DNA from: Euzebyales bacterium | GTDB taxonomy: Bacteria; Actinomycetota; Nitriliruptoria; Euzebyales; JAHELV01 | Direction: 5' to 3' | NCBI GenBank assembly: GCA_036374135.1 | Contig: DASUUK010000034.1 | Location: forward strand, 85,875 to 149,874 | DNA length: 64,000 bases | Part shown: positions 7,262 through 18,205 of the stretch, one piece after another | How the letters are laid out: every line of letters begins with the position of its first letter | Numbering within the stretch: the first letter of the stretch is position 1 | Notes under the pieces: generated by a model | Databases searched by the model: none | The model's input: the letters and a program-made list of their open reading frames with translations, nothing else | What the model was told of the DNA's origin: nothing | Program-made: the position numbers and the translations under genes

Positions 7262-8788
7262 TCAGCGCCCGAGGCGGTCGGCGGCCAGGGCGTAGCTCGC
7301 GGCGGCCCAGCCGGGCACGCCGTGGACGGCACCCCCGGGAAACGCCGAGGCGCTGCCCAGCCAGAGGCCCCGGATCGGAGTTGCGTAGGGCACCAGCGCG
7401 GGCAGCGGCCGGAAGATCGTCTGATCGAGCGTGTAGGTGCCGCCGCCGACGTCACCCCCGACCAGGTTGGGATCACCGTCCTCGAGATCGGCGGGCCCCT
7501 GGACGTGGCGTGCCAGCACGGTGTCGCGGAACCCGGGAGCGAACCGTTCCATCTGGTCGGTCATGCGCTCGGCGTGGGCCGTGACCGCCTCGGCTCCGAC
7601 GACCTGCGCTGGCACCCTCGTGTAGGCCCAGGCGGTGTGATGCCCGGCTGGTGCGCGCGTCGGGTCGGCCAGGCTCTGCTGCCCGAACAGCATGAAGGGA
7701 CGCTCGGGGATCCGCCCGGCGCGGACGTCCGTCGTCTGTCTGGTCACCGCCTCGGCGGGTCCCCCGACGTGCACGGTGCCGGCCACCCGTGCCTCGGGCG
7801 CGGTCCACGGCACCGGCTCGGACAACGCCCAGTCGATCTTCACCGTCCGGGGGCCATAGCGGTACCGCGCCAGGCGCGCCGCGTAGCGGTCCGGCATCGC
7901 CCTGCCCGTGAGCCGCAGCAATGCGTGCGGCGTGGTGGACGCGATGACGATCGGGGCGCGCAGGCGATCACCGCCGCCGGTGATGACACCTGCAACGCGG
8001 CGGTCGTCGGCGACGATCCGCTCCACCGGTGTCGACAACCGCACCTCACCGCCCAGCGACTCGAGATACGACACCAGAGCGTCCGTCAGCCGGCCGGCAC
8101 CGCCGTGCGGACTGGGCCAACCGACCGCATGGCCGAGCAGTTGCAGATATCCGCCCGCGATCGCCGAGCCGGCCTCCTCGGCGGGCACGTCGCCGTGGAG
8201 CACCGACCCGTACAGCCAGGCGCGGGCGTGTGGCCCCTCGAACAGCTCCGCGGCCAGGCGCGCAGCGGGCATCAGCAGCAGCCGGGCGAACTCCAGCACG
8301 CCGGTCAGGCCAAGCCCGAACGCCAGCGGCACGGCACCCCGCAGCGGAGGGAACCCGCCGAGCAACGTCCGCTTGAGTGATGGCAGGTTGTCGAGGTACG
8401 GCGTCGCGAACCGGCGCCATGCGTCACCGTCACCAGGGTGCAGGTCGTTCAGGCTGTCGACCGTGCGCTCCAGCTTCCGGTACAGCGCGCCCGCGCGGCC
8501 GTCCGGCATGGGATGGGCCATCGCGACGGGGGGGTTGATCCATCGCAGCCCGTGCACCTCCAGCGGCAGACGGTTGAACACCGGCGAGGCGGCACCGGCC
8601 GGGTGCACGGCGCTGTAGGTGTCGTGTACGAAGCCGTCCAGGGTCAGCGGTTCGCTCTTGACCGCGCCGCCGGGCATCGCCGCCGCCTCGCACACCGCCA
8701 CTGCACGACCGGCACGCGCGAGGCGGATGGCGGCGGCCAGGCCGTTGGGCCCCGACCCGATCACGACGGCGTCGGCGTGATCGGTCAT
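7262..8788 (-). CDS. Phytoene dehydrogenase-like FAD-dependent oxidoreductase
   Basis: This is a 508-residue flavoprotein of the CrtI/PYROXD2-like amine-oxidase superfamily; the substrate cannot be told from sequence. The N-terminal dinucleotide-binding motif is VIGSGPNGLAAAIRLARAG at residues 9-27 and the C-terminal FAD-binding segment is GLWLGSASAFPGGAVHGVPG near 478. Start ATG 8788 overlaps the stop of the upstream gene as ATGA, so the two are coupled. No carotenoid synthase or other terpenoid gene is next to it. The gene ends about 25 bp before the operator of the thioesterase gene, but nothing ties it to phenylacetate. Confidence 0.85.
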   Translation of the reverse strand: MTDHADAVVIGSGPNGLAAAIRLARAGRAVAVCEAAAMPGGAVKSEPLTLDGFVHDTYSAVHPAGAASPVFNRLPLEVHGLRWINPPVAMAHPMPDGRAGALYRKLERTVDSLNDLHPGDGDAWRRFATPYLDNLPSLKRTLLGGFPPLRGAVPLAFGLGLTGVLEFARLLLMPAARLAAELFEGPHARAWLYGSVLHGDVPAEEAGSAIAGGYLQLLGHAVGWPSPHGGAGRLTDALVSYLESLGGEVRLSTPVERIVADDRRVAGVITGGGDRLRAPIVIASTTPHALLRLTGRAMPDRYAARLARYRYGPRTVKIDWALSEPVPWTAPEARVAGTVHVGGPAEAVTRQTTDVRAGRIPERPFMLFGQQSLADPTRAPAGHHTAWAYTRVPAQVVGAEAVTAHAERMTDQMERFAPGFRDTVLARHVQGPADLEDGDPNLVGGDVGGGTYTLDQTIFRPLPALVPYATPIRGLWLGSASAFPGGAVHGVPGWAAASYALAADRLGR

Positions 8789-9918
8789 GGCGCCACCCGA
8801 TCATGTCGCGCCGCGACGTAGGCGGCGATCTGGTGCAACATCGATTCGCGCGGGCTCTCCATGCCCCAGAACGCGTGCTGCGAGTAGCGACCGACGCGGT
8901 CGTACAGTTGCGCGAGGTGTGGCTGCATCGGATCCCACGTGCCCGCGGCCCGCAGGTAGCTGCGCCCGTCGAACGAGTACAGCACCAGGCGGTTCTTGGC
9001 GTTGCCCATGAAGTGGTGCTCGTGGCACGTCAGGTCGAACCCGGCGTGGACGTCCGCGCCGTCGGGGATCGGCGCCTGCTCGTCGGGGCGCGCGACGAAC
9101 CCGTGGCGGACGTCGTCGACCCATGCGTCCAGTGCCGCCGGGTCGTCGGCCGTCACCAGGGCGGTGATGGTGACGTAGCCACGGGTGAACACCGGTGTGC
9201 GAGGGCTGGGGAAGGCGACGACCTCGATCTCGAACGTCTGACCGGCGAGCCCGCGGCGGCGCAGCGGCGTGAAGCGCCCGAGCTCGCTGGCATAGTCGGG
9301 CCAGTGCTCGACGGCGAGCACGGCGGCGGCCGTCGCACCGGCGTCCGGAACCTCGACCGGCGGGTACGTGTGCCAGATCTGCTGGTCCTCGGGCGCCTGG
9401 GGCGGGGTGAGCGCACCCACCCGTGCCTGCCCGAGACGGACCTCGGGATCGTGGGTGTCCTTATCGGCGCGCGTCGGGAACGCGATGCCCCAGCCCCGCC
9501 GGTCGTCGTCGCCGGCGGCGTCGGGGAACCAGTCGCCGAGCAGCCGCGCCCCGCCCTCGAGCAGCGACGCGGTGTCGAGCGTGCCCGTCCGGCCTCCGGT
9601 GCCGCGGAACCGTGACGTGCCCAGCGCACGGTGGAACCGCACCACATCGGCGGCGCCGAGCTGCCTGGCCCCGGCCTGGTGCCAGTAGGTCGTCAGCACC
9701 AGGAACGCCATGCGCAGGTCATCCAGGTCGCGGCGGTCTCGTGGCTTGGCGTAGTACGCGGCGTTGAGGAAGTCGGTGATCCATGCGGCCGCGCCCACCG
9801 ATGCCAGGGTCGATCCCCCCATCCGGGCGAAGCGGCCCGGTGCGGAACGCAGCGCACGCTGTCCACCCAGGGCGATGGCAGCGCCGGCCGCGGCCGACGC
9901 GAGATGACTCAAGCGCAT
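8785..9918 (-). CDS. Unrecognised protein coupled to the FAD oxidoreductase
   Basis: I do not recognise the family. The product has about 377 residues. A small, weakly hydrophobic N-terminus (alanine-rich, residues 4-20) could be a membrane-contact helix. The body is soluble with many aromatic residues, and the C-terminal third has a histidine-rich, tryptophan-rich stretch (CHEHHFMGNAKNRL, then RYSQHAFWGMES). Start ATG 9918 follows GAAGGGTTGACACC; ATG 9951 and GTG/ATG further upstream are alternatives. Its stop overlaps the start of the FAD oxidoreductase by four bases, so a joint function such as substrate binding or redox partnership is plausible. Confidence 0.7.
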   Translation of the reverse strand: MRLSHLASAAAGAAIALGGQRALRSAPGRFARMGGSTLASVGAAAWITDFLNAAYYAKPRDRRDLDDLRMAFLVLTTYWHQAGARQLGAADVVRFHRALGTSRFRGTGGRTGTLDTASLLEGGARLLGDWFPDAAGDDDRRGWGIAFPTRADKDTHDPEVRLGQARVGALTPPQAPEDQQIWHTYPPVEVPDAGATAAAVLAVEHWPDYASELGRFTPLRRRGLAGQTFEIEVVAFPSPRTPVFTRGYVTITALVTADDPAALDAWVDDVRHGFVARPDEQAPIPDGADVHAGFDLTCHEHHFMGNAKNRLVLYSFDGRSYLRAAGTWDPMQPHLAQLYDRVGRYSQHAFWGMESPRESMLHQIAAYVAARHDRVAP

Positions 9919-9996
9919 GGTGTCAACCCTTCGAGCTTCGACGTCTGCCATCGTCCCCGACGACCACCCCGCCACACGTCACGGTCGCCGAAGGCG

Positions 9997-10636
9997 TCAG
10001 CTGCGGCCGTGACCGGGCAGCACGCCCAGGTGCGCCAGATCGCGTCGCAGCTGCGCCGCGGACTCGAACCGGATCGCGTGGAGTCCGGCGTCTCGCGCGC
10101 CGGCGACGTTGTCGTCGCGATCGTCGACGAAGACGGTGGCCAGGGGATCCAGGTCGAAGCGCTCGATCAGCAGGCCGAAGATGGCGGGGTCCGGTTTCAC
10201 CAGCCCCTCGTCGCCGGAGATGAGCAGGCCGTCGAACCTGTCGAGGAAGTCGAACCTCGACCGTTGCTGACGGAACAGGTCGCCGGAGAAGTTCGACAGC
10301 GCGTACAGCCGAACGTCCAACCGGTGCAGCTCGTCCAGGACGGCCACCGTCGCATCCAACGCTCCGGGCAGGGTGTGATGCCAGTTGTCGAGGTAGTGGT
10401 CGATGGTCGCCACATCGCCGGGGAACGTCGCGTGCCACTGTGTGCGCACCTGTTCGAGCGGAATGCCGAGATCGAGCTCCCGCTGCACGCCCGCGATGTC
10501 CAGCGCCTCGATCTGCGACCGTTCGAGCACGTAGGTCGGGTCCCAGTCGAGCAGCACCCCGCCGAGGTCGAAGACGACGGCGACGTTCGCCGTCGTCTTC
10601 ACGGAGGTCGTGCGTGCGGGAGGCGGCGTCCGCCGA

Positions 10637-10653
<17 letters not shown>
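9997..10653 (-). CDS. HAD-superfamily hydrolase (YihX-like phosphatase)
   Basis: A 218-residue haloacid-dehalogenase-fold phosphatase. The four motifs are present: I as VFDLGGVLLDW near residue 27 (nucleophile aspartate 29), II as ALSNFSGDLF near 118, III with the lysine of VKPDPAIF near 149, and IV as FVDDRDDNVAGA near 174. The cap is the helical type seen in YihX-like sugar-phosphate phosphatases. The substrate is unknown. GTG 10653 overlaps the end of glpD by 17 bp, so it is co-transcribed. A role in glycerol or sugar phosphate handling is possible but only inferred from position. Confidence 0.82.
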
Positions 10654-12346
<1,693 letters not shown>

Positions 12347-12492
12347 CGCAGGCTCCTTCGATCGCAACGCGTCACGCTGTTGATACCCGGCAGGCCGCCA
12401 ATCATCCATTCGCGCCGCGACACGATCCGACGAGCGCGACGCGGTCAGCGAGCCGCCCGCTCCGCGCGCGGAGCGGTCGCACCGAGATCGGG

Positions 12493-13152
12493 TCAGCGCT
12501 CGCCGTCGTCGGCGACCGGGGCGAAGCTGTCGGCCATCGTCTGGCCGCTCAGGCGGGCGACCTGCGCACGGATCTGCTCGGTCCAGACACGGCGGGCCCT
12601 GCCCTGCGGCACCTCCGGCGGCGCGACCGGTGCGCCGAAGTGAACCTCAAGCAGGCCGGGCGCGGGGCGCCGCGGCTTCGGCCATCGACCGCGGGGCCAC
12701 ACGTCGGCGGCACCACGGATGCCGACGGGGACGACGTCGGCGCGGGCCGCATGTGCGATGCGTGCCAGACCGCTGCGGAACCGGAACAGCTGCCCGGTCG
12801 GGCTACGGCTTCCCTCCGGGAACAGCGCCACCACCTCACCCCGCCTGACGACATCGGCGACCTGCTCGATCACCGAGGCGTCCGCGCGTCCGCGCTCGAT
12901 GGGCACCATGCCCATCGCGACGTTGAACGCCCCGAACAGCCCTCGGGCGAGCTCCTGCTTGCCCACGTAGGCGACGGGCCGGGGGCACACCGCGGACACG
13001 AGGTAGTTGTCCAGGTTGGAAACGTGGTTGACAGCGAGCAGCACGCCGCCGTGTGCCGGCACGTTCACGGTGCCCGTGACGGTCGGTCGCAGCAGCCAGG
13101 CGACGGGGGGCGCCGCGACGCGGTGGACGAGGTGCAGAGCGGTGGTCGGCAT
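12493..13152 (-). CDS. plsC: 1-acylglycerol-3-phosphate acyltransferase (PlsC family)
   Basis: The enzyme acylates lysophosphatidic acid, or a related lysophospholipid, at the membrane. The 219-residue protein has the acyltransferase HX4D motif in NHVSNLDNYL near residue 42, the block II/III glutamate in FPEGSRSPTGQLFRFRSG near 110, and PVGI near 141. Start ATG 13152 lies 14 bp after the fabG stop; longer readings extend into fabG. It is the third gene of fabD-fabG-plsC, linking acyl-chain synthesis to phosphatidate formation. A weak hydrophobic segment at residues 8-20 may anchor it. Confidence 0.9.
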   Translation of the reverse strand: MPTTALHLVHRVAAPPVAWLLRPTVTGTVNVPAHGGVLLAVNHVSNLDNYLVSAVCPRPVAYVGKQELARGLFGAFNVAMGMVPIERGRADASVIEQVADVVRRGEVVALFPEGSRSPTGQLFRFRSGLARIAHAARADVVPVGIRGAADVWPRGRWPKPRRPAPGLLEVHFGAPVAPPEVPQGRARRVWTEQIRAQVARLSGQTMADSFAPVADDGER

Positions 13153-13166
13153 CCGTCGGCGATGCG

Positions 13167-13883
13167 CTAGGCGAACAGGCCGCCGTCGACCTGGAGCACC
13201 GCGCCATTGACGTACGACGCAGCCGGCGAGCACAGGAAGCGGACCGCGGCCGCGACCTCGTCGGGGGTGCCGAGGCGACCGGCGGGCACGCGGTCGACGT
13301 ACCCGGTCGTGTCGACCGCCGCGGTCATGCCGGTCTCGATGAATCCGGGTGCCACGACGTTCGCGGTGATCCCACGCCTGCCGACCTCACGCGCCAGTGT
13401 CTTCGTCAATCCGACGAGCGCCGCCTTGCTGGCCGCGTAGTTCGCCTGGCCGGCGTTGCCGTGCAGCCCGACCACGCTCGACATCGTGACGATGCGCCCC
13501 GCGCGCGCCCGCAGCATGCGCCGCAGCACGGCCCGGGTCAGGGCGAACGCGGCGGCGACGTTGACCTGCCAGGTGAGCGCGAAGTCCTCGTCGGACATCG
13601 TCATCGCGAGGCCGTCCGCGGTGACACCGGCGTTGTTGACGAGGGCTGCAAGCCCGCCCACGTCCTCGGCAGCCTCGACCAGCGGAGCGGGATCCCAGCG
13701 CAGGTCCGCCCCGACCACACGGGTCTGGACGCCATGGCCGGCGCACCGCTCGGCGACGTGCTCGGCACCGGCGCGGTCACCGCCGTAGTGCACGACGACG
13801 TCGAAGCCGTCAGCGGCCAGTCCCGTCGCGACCGCTGCGCCGATGCCCTTCGACGAGCCGGTGACCAGCGCCCATCCGCTCAC
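13167..13883 (-). CDS. fabG: 3-oxoacyl-[ACP] reductase FabG (SDR family)
   Basis: FabG reduces 3-oxoacyl-ACP with NADPH in fatty acid elongation. The 238-residue protein shows TGSSKGIGAA at residues 8-17, NNAG near 84, the catalytic serine in MSSVVG near 134, YAASK near 149 and APGFIETGM near 179. The C-terminal VNGAVLQVDGGLF is typical of FabG. The start GTG overlaps the fabD stop as GTGA. Position in fabD-fabG-plsC supports a biosynthetic role over a catabolic SDR role, although SDR specificity is hard to fix by motif alone. Confidence 0.9.
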   Translation of the reverse strand: MSGWALVTGSSKGIGAAVATGLAADGFDVVVHYGGDRAGAEHVAERCAGHGVQTRVVGADLRWDPAPLVEAAEDVGGLAALVNNAGVTADGLAMTMSDEDFALTWQVNVAAAFALTRAVLRRMLRARAGRIVTMSSVVGLHGNAGQANYAASKAALVGLTKTLAREVGRRGITANVVAPGFIETGMTAAVDTTGYVDRVPAGRLGTPDEVAAAVRFLCSPAASYVNGAVLQVDGGLFA

Positions 13884-14800
13884 CGTCCACCTCCCGTCAG
13901 GTCGTCCGGCGTGATGACGGTGCGGCGCCCCAGCGAACGGTCGGTGCGCTTGACCAGGCCCGTCAACACGGCGGACGGGCCCAGCTCGACCACCTCACCC
14001 ACGCCGAGCTCGGCGAACGCGGCGACCGTCTCGCGCCAGCGGACTGGTGACGTCAGCTGCGTGCGCAGCAGCGACGGCCAGTCGTCGGCGTCGGCGTGCG
14101 CCGTCGCGTCGACGTTGGCGACCACCGGCAGCTTCGCGGCCGCGAACTCGACCGCGTCGAGTGCCGGGCCGAACGCTTCGACCGCCGGGGCCATGTGCGG
14201 GCTGTGGTAGGCGGCGCCCACCTGCAGCGCGACGACCTTGCCCCGCGCACCGGATGCAGCCAGCACGTCACGCAACCGGTCCAGGTCCTCGGCGGTTCCG
14301 GCAGCGACCAGCTGGCCCGGCGCGTTGTCGTTCGCGACGTGGGCGCCGACCTGTGCGCACGCCTCCGTCACGGCGTCGACCGGGTAACCCAGGCACGCGA
14401 CCATCGTTCCCGGCCGTTCGTCGGCGGCATCCTGCGTGGCACGTGCGCGGGCGTCGACCAGTCGGAGCCCGTCCGCGAAGTCGAGGACGCCGGCGGCGAC
14501 GAGTGCAGCGTACTCCCCCAGCGAGTGGCCGGCGGTCACGTCCGCCTCTGCCCCGGCCGCACGCCAGCTCTCGAGCTCCACGACGAAGTGCACGAACAGC
14601 GCCACCTGGCAGTTGACAGGGATGCGCAGCTCGTCGTCGTCGGCGTCGAGGCCGAGACGGGACACGTCCCTGCGGAGCAGGTCGTCGGCCTCGGCCCAGC
14701 GGGCGAACGCCGGCTGATCACGCCATGGCCCGGCCATGCCGGCGCGCTGACTACCCTGTCCGGGGAAGACGACCGCGACGCGTTCCTCAGCAGGGGGCAC
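13880..14800 (-). CDS. fabD: Malonyl-CoA:ACP transacylase FabD
   Basis: FabD loads malonyl groups onto acyl carrier protein to start fatty acid elongation. The product from GTG 14800 has 306 residues, the usual length. It carries FPGQGSQ near residue 12, the nucleophile serine in AGHSLGEYAALVAAG near 90, and the histidine of AYHSPHM near 197. GTG 14800 follows AAAGGTGAG and directly precedes the family's N-terminal strand (ERVAVVFPGQG); upstream readings add unconserved arginine-rich sequence. No acpP, fabH or fabF lies nearby, so the rest of the FAS II set is elsewhere. Confidence 0.93.
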   Translation of the reverse strand: MPPAEERVAVVFPGQGSQRAGMAGPWRDQPAFARWAEADDLLRRDVSRLGLDADDDELRIPVNCQVALFVHFVVELESWRAAGAEADVTAGHSLGEYAALVAAGVLDFADGLRLVDARARATQDAADERPGTMVACLGYPVDAVTEACAQVGAHVANDNAPGQLVAAGTAEDLDRLRDVLAASGARGKVVALQVGAAYHSPHMAPAVEAFGPALDAVEFAAAKLPVVANVDATAHADADDWPSLLRTQLTSPVRWRETVAAFAELGVGEVVELGPSAVLTGLVKRTDRSLGRRTVITPDDLTGGGR

Positions 14801-15190
14801 GTGCTCACCTTTCGTCCGGGACCGCCGGGAGCGTAGTACGTCGGCGCGACCTCGCACGCGGCATGGTCCAGACGCAACCCACGCGATTCGCAAGCCGGAG
14901 GCATGACAGGGCGGTCACGTTGTCGACGCGGGCCGCAGTGCCGACGCACACCGGGTCGTCGAGCCACCCGGCAGCGCCCGGACGGGGCGTGCGGGCAGGA
15001 GGAGCCGGTGGACCCCCCTCATCCGTCGTCCACCGAATCCCCGTGGCCCGGTTGTAGACGTCGTCACATGGCCTTGTCAAACGTGCGCTGCGAAATTCGC
15101 AGACACGTCACCGTTGCCGTGCGGAGCGTGACCGCGCGTCGGCGCCCAGCGCTGGACGCCGACGCACGGCGACGGCGTCCGCACGGGCGG
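14801..15190. other. 390-bp gap between fabD and ctaB
   Basis: No convincing gene is visible. Short open frames on both strands are arginine- and proline-rich and lack ribosome-binding sites. The fabD promoter is expected in the left part: on the minus strand a TACGCT hexamer about 30 bases before the GTG could be a -10 box. The right part follows the ctaB stop and shows no clear hairpin. Confidence 0.5.
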
Positions 15191-16168
15191 TCACAACGTC
15201 GGCGTACCGCCCGCCAGCGTCACATCGACCGCCATCGCAGCGAACAGCAGCGTGATGTACGTGATCGACCAGCGGAACGACGCGTGCGCGGTGACCGCGT
15301 CGGGCGTCCGCCACAGCCGCACCGACGACAGGACGTAGACGCCGCCGAGCACGATGGCACTGATGAGGTACAGCAGACCGAGGTCGGCGACGGCGCCGAA
15401 CATCAGCGTGAGCGTGACCAGCAGGATCGTGTACAGCAATATGTGCCGCGTGGTCTCGGTCACGCCCATGACCACCGGCATCATCGGCACGCCGGCACGC
15501 GCGTAGTCGCGGCGGTAGCGAACCGCCAGGGCCCAGAAGTGCGGAGGCGTCCATGCGAACACGATTGCGAACAGCAGCAGGGCGGGAAGCTCGATCGTGC
15601 CAGTCACCGCCGACCAGCCGACCAGCACGGGAACGCAGCCCGCGGCGCCACCGATCACGATGTTCTGCGCCGTCCGCCGCTTGAGGCCCATGGTGTACAC
15701 GAGGACGTAGAACAGGTTGGCCGCGATCGCCAGCGAGGCGGCCATGAGGTTCACCGTCATTGCGAGCCACACGAACGCGACGACGCCGAGTGCCACTCCG
15801 AACACCAGGGCGTTGCGAGGCGGCACCTCCGACCGCACCAGCGGCCGATGCGCGGTCCGCGCCATCAGCGCGTCGATGTCGCGATCGACCCAGCAGTTGA
15901 TCGCGTTCGCGCTGCCCGCCGCTGCCGCACCGCCGAGCGTCGTCGCGATCATCAGCCACAGCGGGGGGATGCCGCGCTGCGCGACGAACATGGCGGGGAC
16001 GGTCGTCACGAGCAGCAGTTCGATGATGCGCGGCTTGGTCAGCGCGACGTAGGCCGCGATCGTGTTCCGGCGGATGGCACGACCGGCCGGCGGGCCGGCC
16101 GAAGGCGTGTCGGTCGACCCGCGGTCGTCAGGAGCGGCCCACAACGGGGCGTCGGTATGTTCGATCAC
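15191..16168 (-). CDS. ctaB: Protoheme IX farnesyltransferase (heme O synthase)
   Basis: CtaB adds a farnesyl group to protoheme IX, making heme O for the terminal oxidase. The 325-residue membrane protein belongs to the UbiA prenyltransferases. The first prenyl-diphosphate-binding motif is NCWVDRDIDALMARTAHRPL near residue 91, the second is YRRDYARAGVPMMPV near 219, and PRIIELLLVTTVPAM is in the first membrane helix. Eight or nine hydrophobic helices can be traced. Start GTG 16168 lies nine bases after a TAGACT -10 box. It is divergent from tkt, the arrangement usual in actinobacteria. Confidence 0.94.
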   Translation of the reverse strand: MIEHTDAPLWAAPDDRGSTDTPSAGPPAGRAIRRNTIAAYVALTKPRIIELLLVTTVPAMFVAQRGIPPLWLMIATTLGGAAAAGSANAINCWVDRDIDALMARTAHRPLVRSEVPPRNALVFGVALGVVAFVWLAMTVNLMAASLAIAANLFYVLVYTMGLKRRTAQNIVIGGAAGCVPVLVGWSAVTGTIELPALLLFAIVFAWTPPHFWALAVRYRRDYARAGVPMMPVVMGVTETTRHILLYTILLVTLTLMFGAVADLGLLYLISAIVLGGVYVLSSVRLWRTPDAVTAHASFRWSITYITLLFAAMAVDVTLAGGTPTL

Positions 16169-16177
16169 GGCGGCGCC

Positions 16178-16183
16178 AGTCTA
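16178..16183 (-). promoter_or_regulatory. Putative -10 box of ctaB (leaderless type)
   Basis: TAGACT on the minus strand lies nine bases before the ctaB GTG, so transcription would begin at or very near the start codon. No ribosome-binding site is seen. The same spacing recurs before five other genes in the window. Confidence 0.5.
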
Positions 16184-16362
16184 GTCGTCCGCCTCAGCAC
16201 AGCCGACCACTCCGCGACCACTTTCGGACCCGAGAGCGGCCTGGATCACCAACCGGTCGCGGTTCGGTCGGCGGTGGCGGCGGGTACACGTGATCCCATC
16301 GGCGCGTTCGGCCCCGCCACGCGCCCCCAGCCACCCCACGAACCTTCGACAGGAGCACCGCC

Positions 16363-18201
16363 ATGCAGCACGACGACCGCCGCGAGCTCGCGCAGCAGTT
16401 GCGCGTCGACACGGTCCGCGCCCCCTCCGTCACCGGCTCGGGGCATCCGACGTCAGGCATGTCGGCCGCCGAGCTGATGGCCGTCCTGTTCGACGGCTAC
16501 CTGACCTACGACTTCGACGACGCGGACAATCCCGGCAACGATCACCTCATCTTCTCGAAGGGTCACGCCACGCCGCTGCTCTACGCGCTGTACAAGGCGG
16601 CCGGTGCCATCGACGACGACGAGCTGATGACCTACCGACTGCGCGGCAGCCGCCTGGAGGGACACCCTACGCCGGTGCTGCCATGGGTCGACGTGGGCAC
16701 CGGTTCCCTCGGTCAGGGCCTGCCCTTCGGCGTCGGCATCGCACTGGCGGGCACCAAGCTCGACCGCCTGCCCTACCGCGTATGGGTGCTGTGCGGCGAC
16801 AGCGAGATGACCGAGGGGTCGATGTGGGAGGCGTTCGAACGCGCGGCATTCGAGCAGTTGGACAACCTGACGGCCATCATCGATGTGAACCGGTTGGGTC
16901 AGCGAGGCCCGACGCAGTACGGGTGGGACACCGACGTGTACCGCCGCCGGGCCGAGGCGTTCGGGTGGAACGCGATCGAGGTCGACGGACACGACGTCGA
17001 GGCGGTCGATCGCGCGTACGCCGAGGCCATCGACACGACCGGTCGCCCCACGGTGATCATCGCCCGCACGGTGAAGGGCAAGGGCGTCGAGGCGGTCGAG
17101 AACGTCGACGGCATGCATGGCAAGGCCATCGACGACGTCGAGGCCGCCATCGCCGAGCTCGGCGGAGACCCCGGCATGCGCGTAGCGGTACGGACGCCGT
17201 CGGGTGACGCCAAGCCCCACGTCTTCGACACCGGCGGGGGGGAGCTGCCGACGTGGGATCTCGGGGAGAGCGTCGCCACCCGCGACGCGTACGGTGCCGC
17301 GCTCGCGGCGCTGGGCAACATCCGCGGTGACGTCGTCGCGCTCGACGGTGAGGTGAGCAACTCCACCCGCGCCGAGGACTTCAAGGAGGCGCACCCCGAG
17401 CGTTTCTTCGAGATGTACATCGCCGAGCAGCAGATGATCGCCGCGGCCGTCGGCATGGACGTCCGCGGGTGGGTCCCCTTCGCGTCGACGTTCTCGGCCT
17501 TCACGAGCCGCGCGTACGACTTCGTTCGGATGGCCGCCGTCAGCCGGGCCAGCATCCGCGTGTCCGGCTCGCACGCCGGCGTCGAGATCGGCCAGGACGG
17601 ACCATCCCAGATGGGCCTGGAGGACATCGCCTCCTTCCGCGTGATCCATGGATCGACGGTGCTCTACCCGGCCGACGCCAACAGCACCGCCAAGCTGGTG
17701 GCCGCGCTCGCGGACCGCGAGGGTGTCAGCTACCTGCGCACGACGCGCGGCGGCACCCCCGTCATCCACGGACCCGGCGCGGACATCGCCATCGGCGGCA
17801 GCGCGACGTTGCGGTCGTCCAGCGACGACCTGGTCACCATTTGTGCCGCAGGCATAACCCTGCACGAGGCGCTCGAGGCCGCCGACGCGCTCGCCGGGGA
17901 CGGCCTCGCCGTGCGTGTGATCGACTGCTACTCCGTCAAGCCGCTGGACGCGGCGACCGTGCGGGACGCCGCGACGGCGACCGCGGGGCGCGTGGTGACC
18001 GTCGAGGACCACCGCGCGGAGGGCGGCCTGGGCGACGCGGTGCTCGAGGCGCTCGCAGCGTCGGGGCTGCCACTGCAGCTGCGCAAGCTGGCGGTACGCA
18101 CGATGCCGGGCTCGGCGACGTCGGACGAGCAACTCGCCGACGCCGGCATCGACGCCGCCGCGATCGCCACGGCCGTCCGCGACCTCGTCGGACAGGAGTG
18201 A
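16363..18201 (+). CDS. tkt: Transketolase, short single-chain type
   Basis: Transketolase moves two-carbon ketol units between sugar phosphates in the pentose phosphate pathway using thiamine diphosphate. The 612 residues hold both halves in one chain. The TPP-binding segment begins at GDSEMTEGSMWEA near residue 145 and ends with the asparagine in IDVNRLGQ. The histidine of SKGHATPLLYAL near 65 and the central-domain glutamate in AEQQMIAAAVGM near 353 are conserved. It is 50-90 residues shorter than TktA of most bacteria and resembles the animal/archaeal subfamily, for example STVLYPADANSTAKLV. The ATG follows AGGAG by seven bases. tal begins four bases after its stop. Confidence 0.93.
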   Translation: MQHDDRRELAQQLRVDTVRAPSVTGSGHPTSGMSAAELMAVLFDGYLTYDFDDADNPGNDHLIFSKGHATPLLYALYKAAGAIDDDELMTYRLRGSRLEGHPTPVLPWVDVGTGSLGQGLPFGVGIALAGTKLDRLPYRVWVLCGDSEMTEGSMWEAFERAAFEQLDNLTAIIDVNRLGQRGPTQYGWDTDVYRRRAEAFGWNAIEVDGHDVEAVDRAYAEAIDTTGRPTVIIARTVKGKGVEAVENVDGMHGKAIDDVEAAIAELGGDPGMRVAVRTPSGDAKPHVFDTGGGELPTWDLGESVATRDAYGAALAALGNIRGDVVALDGEVSNSTRAEDFKEAHPERFFEMYIAEQQMIAAAVGMDVRGWVPFASTFSAFTSRAYDFVRMAAVSRASIRVSGSHAGVEIGQDGPSQMGLEDIASFRVIHGSTVLYPADANSTAKLVAALADREGVSYLRTTRGGTPVIHGPGADIAIGGSATLRSSSDDLVTICAAGITLHEALEAADALAGDGLAVRVIDCYSVKPLDAATVRDAATATAGRVVTVEDHRAEGGLGDAVLEALAASGLPLQLRKLAVRTMPGSATSDEQLADAGIDAAAIATAVRDLVGQE

Positions 18202-18205
18202 CACG

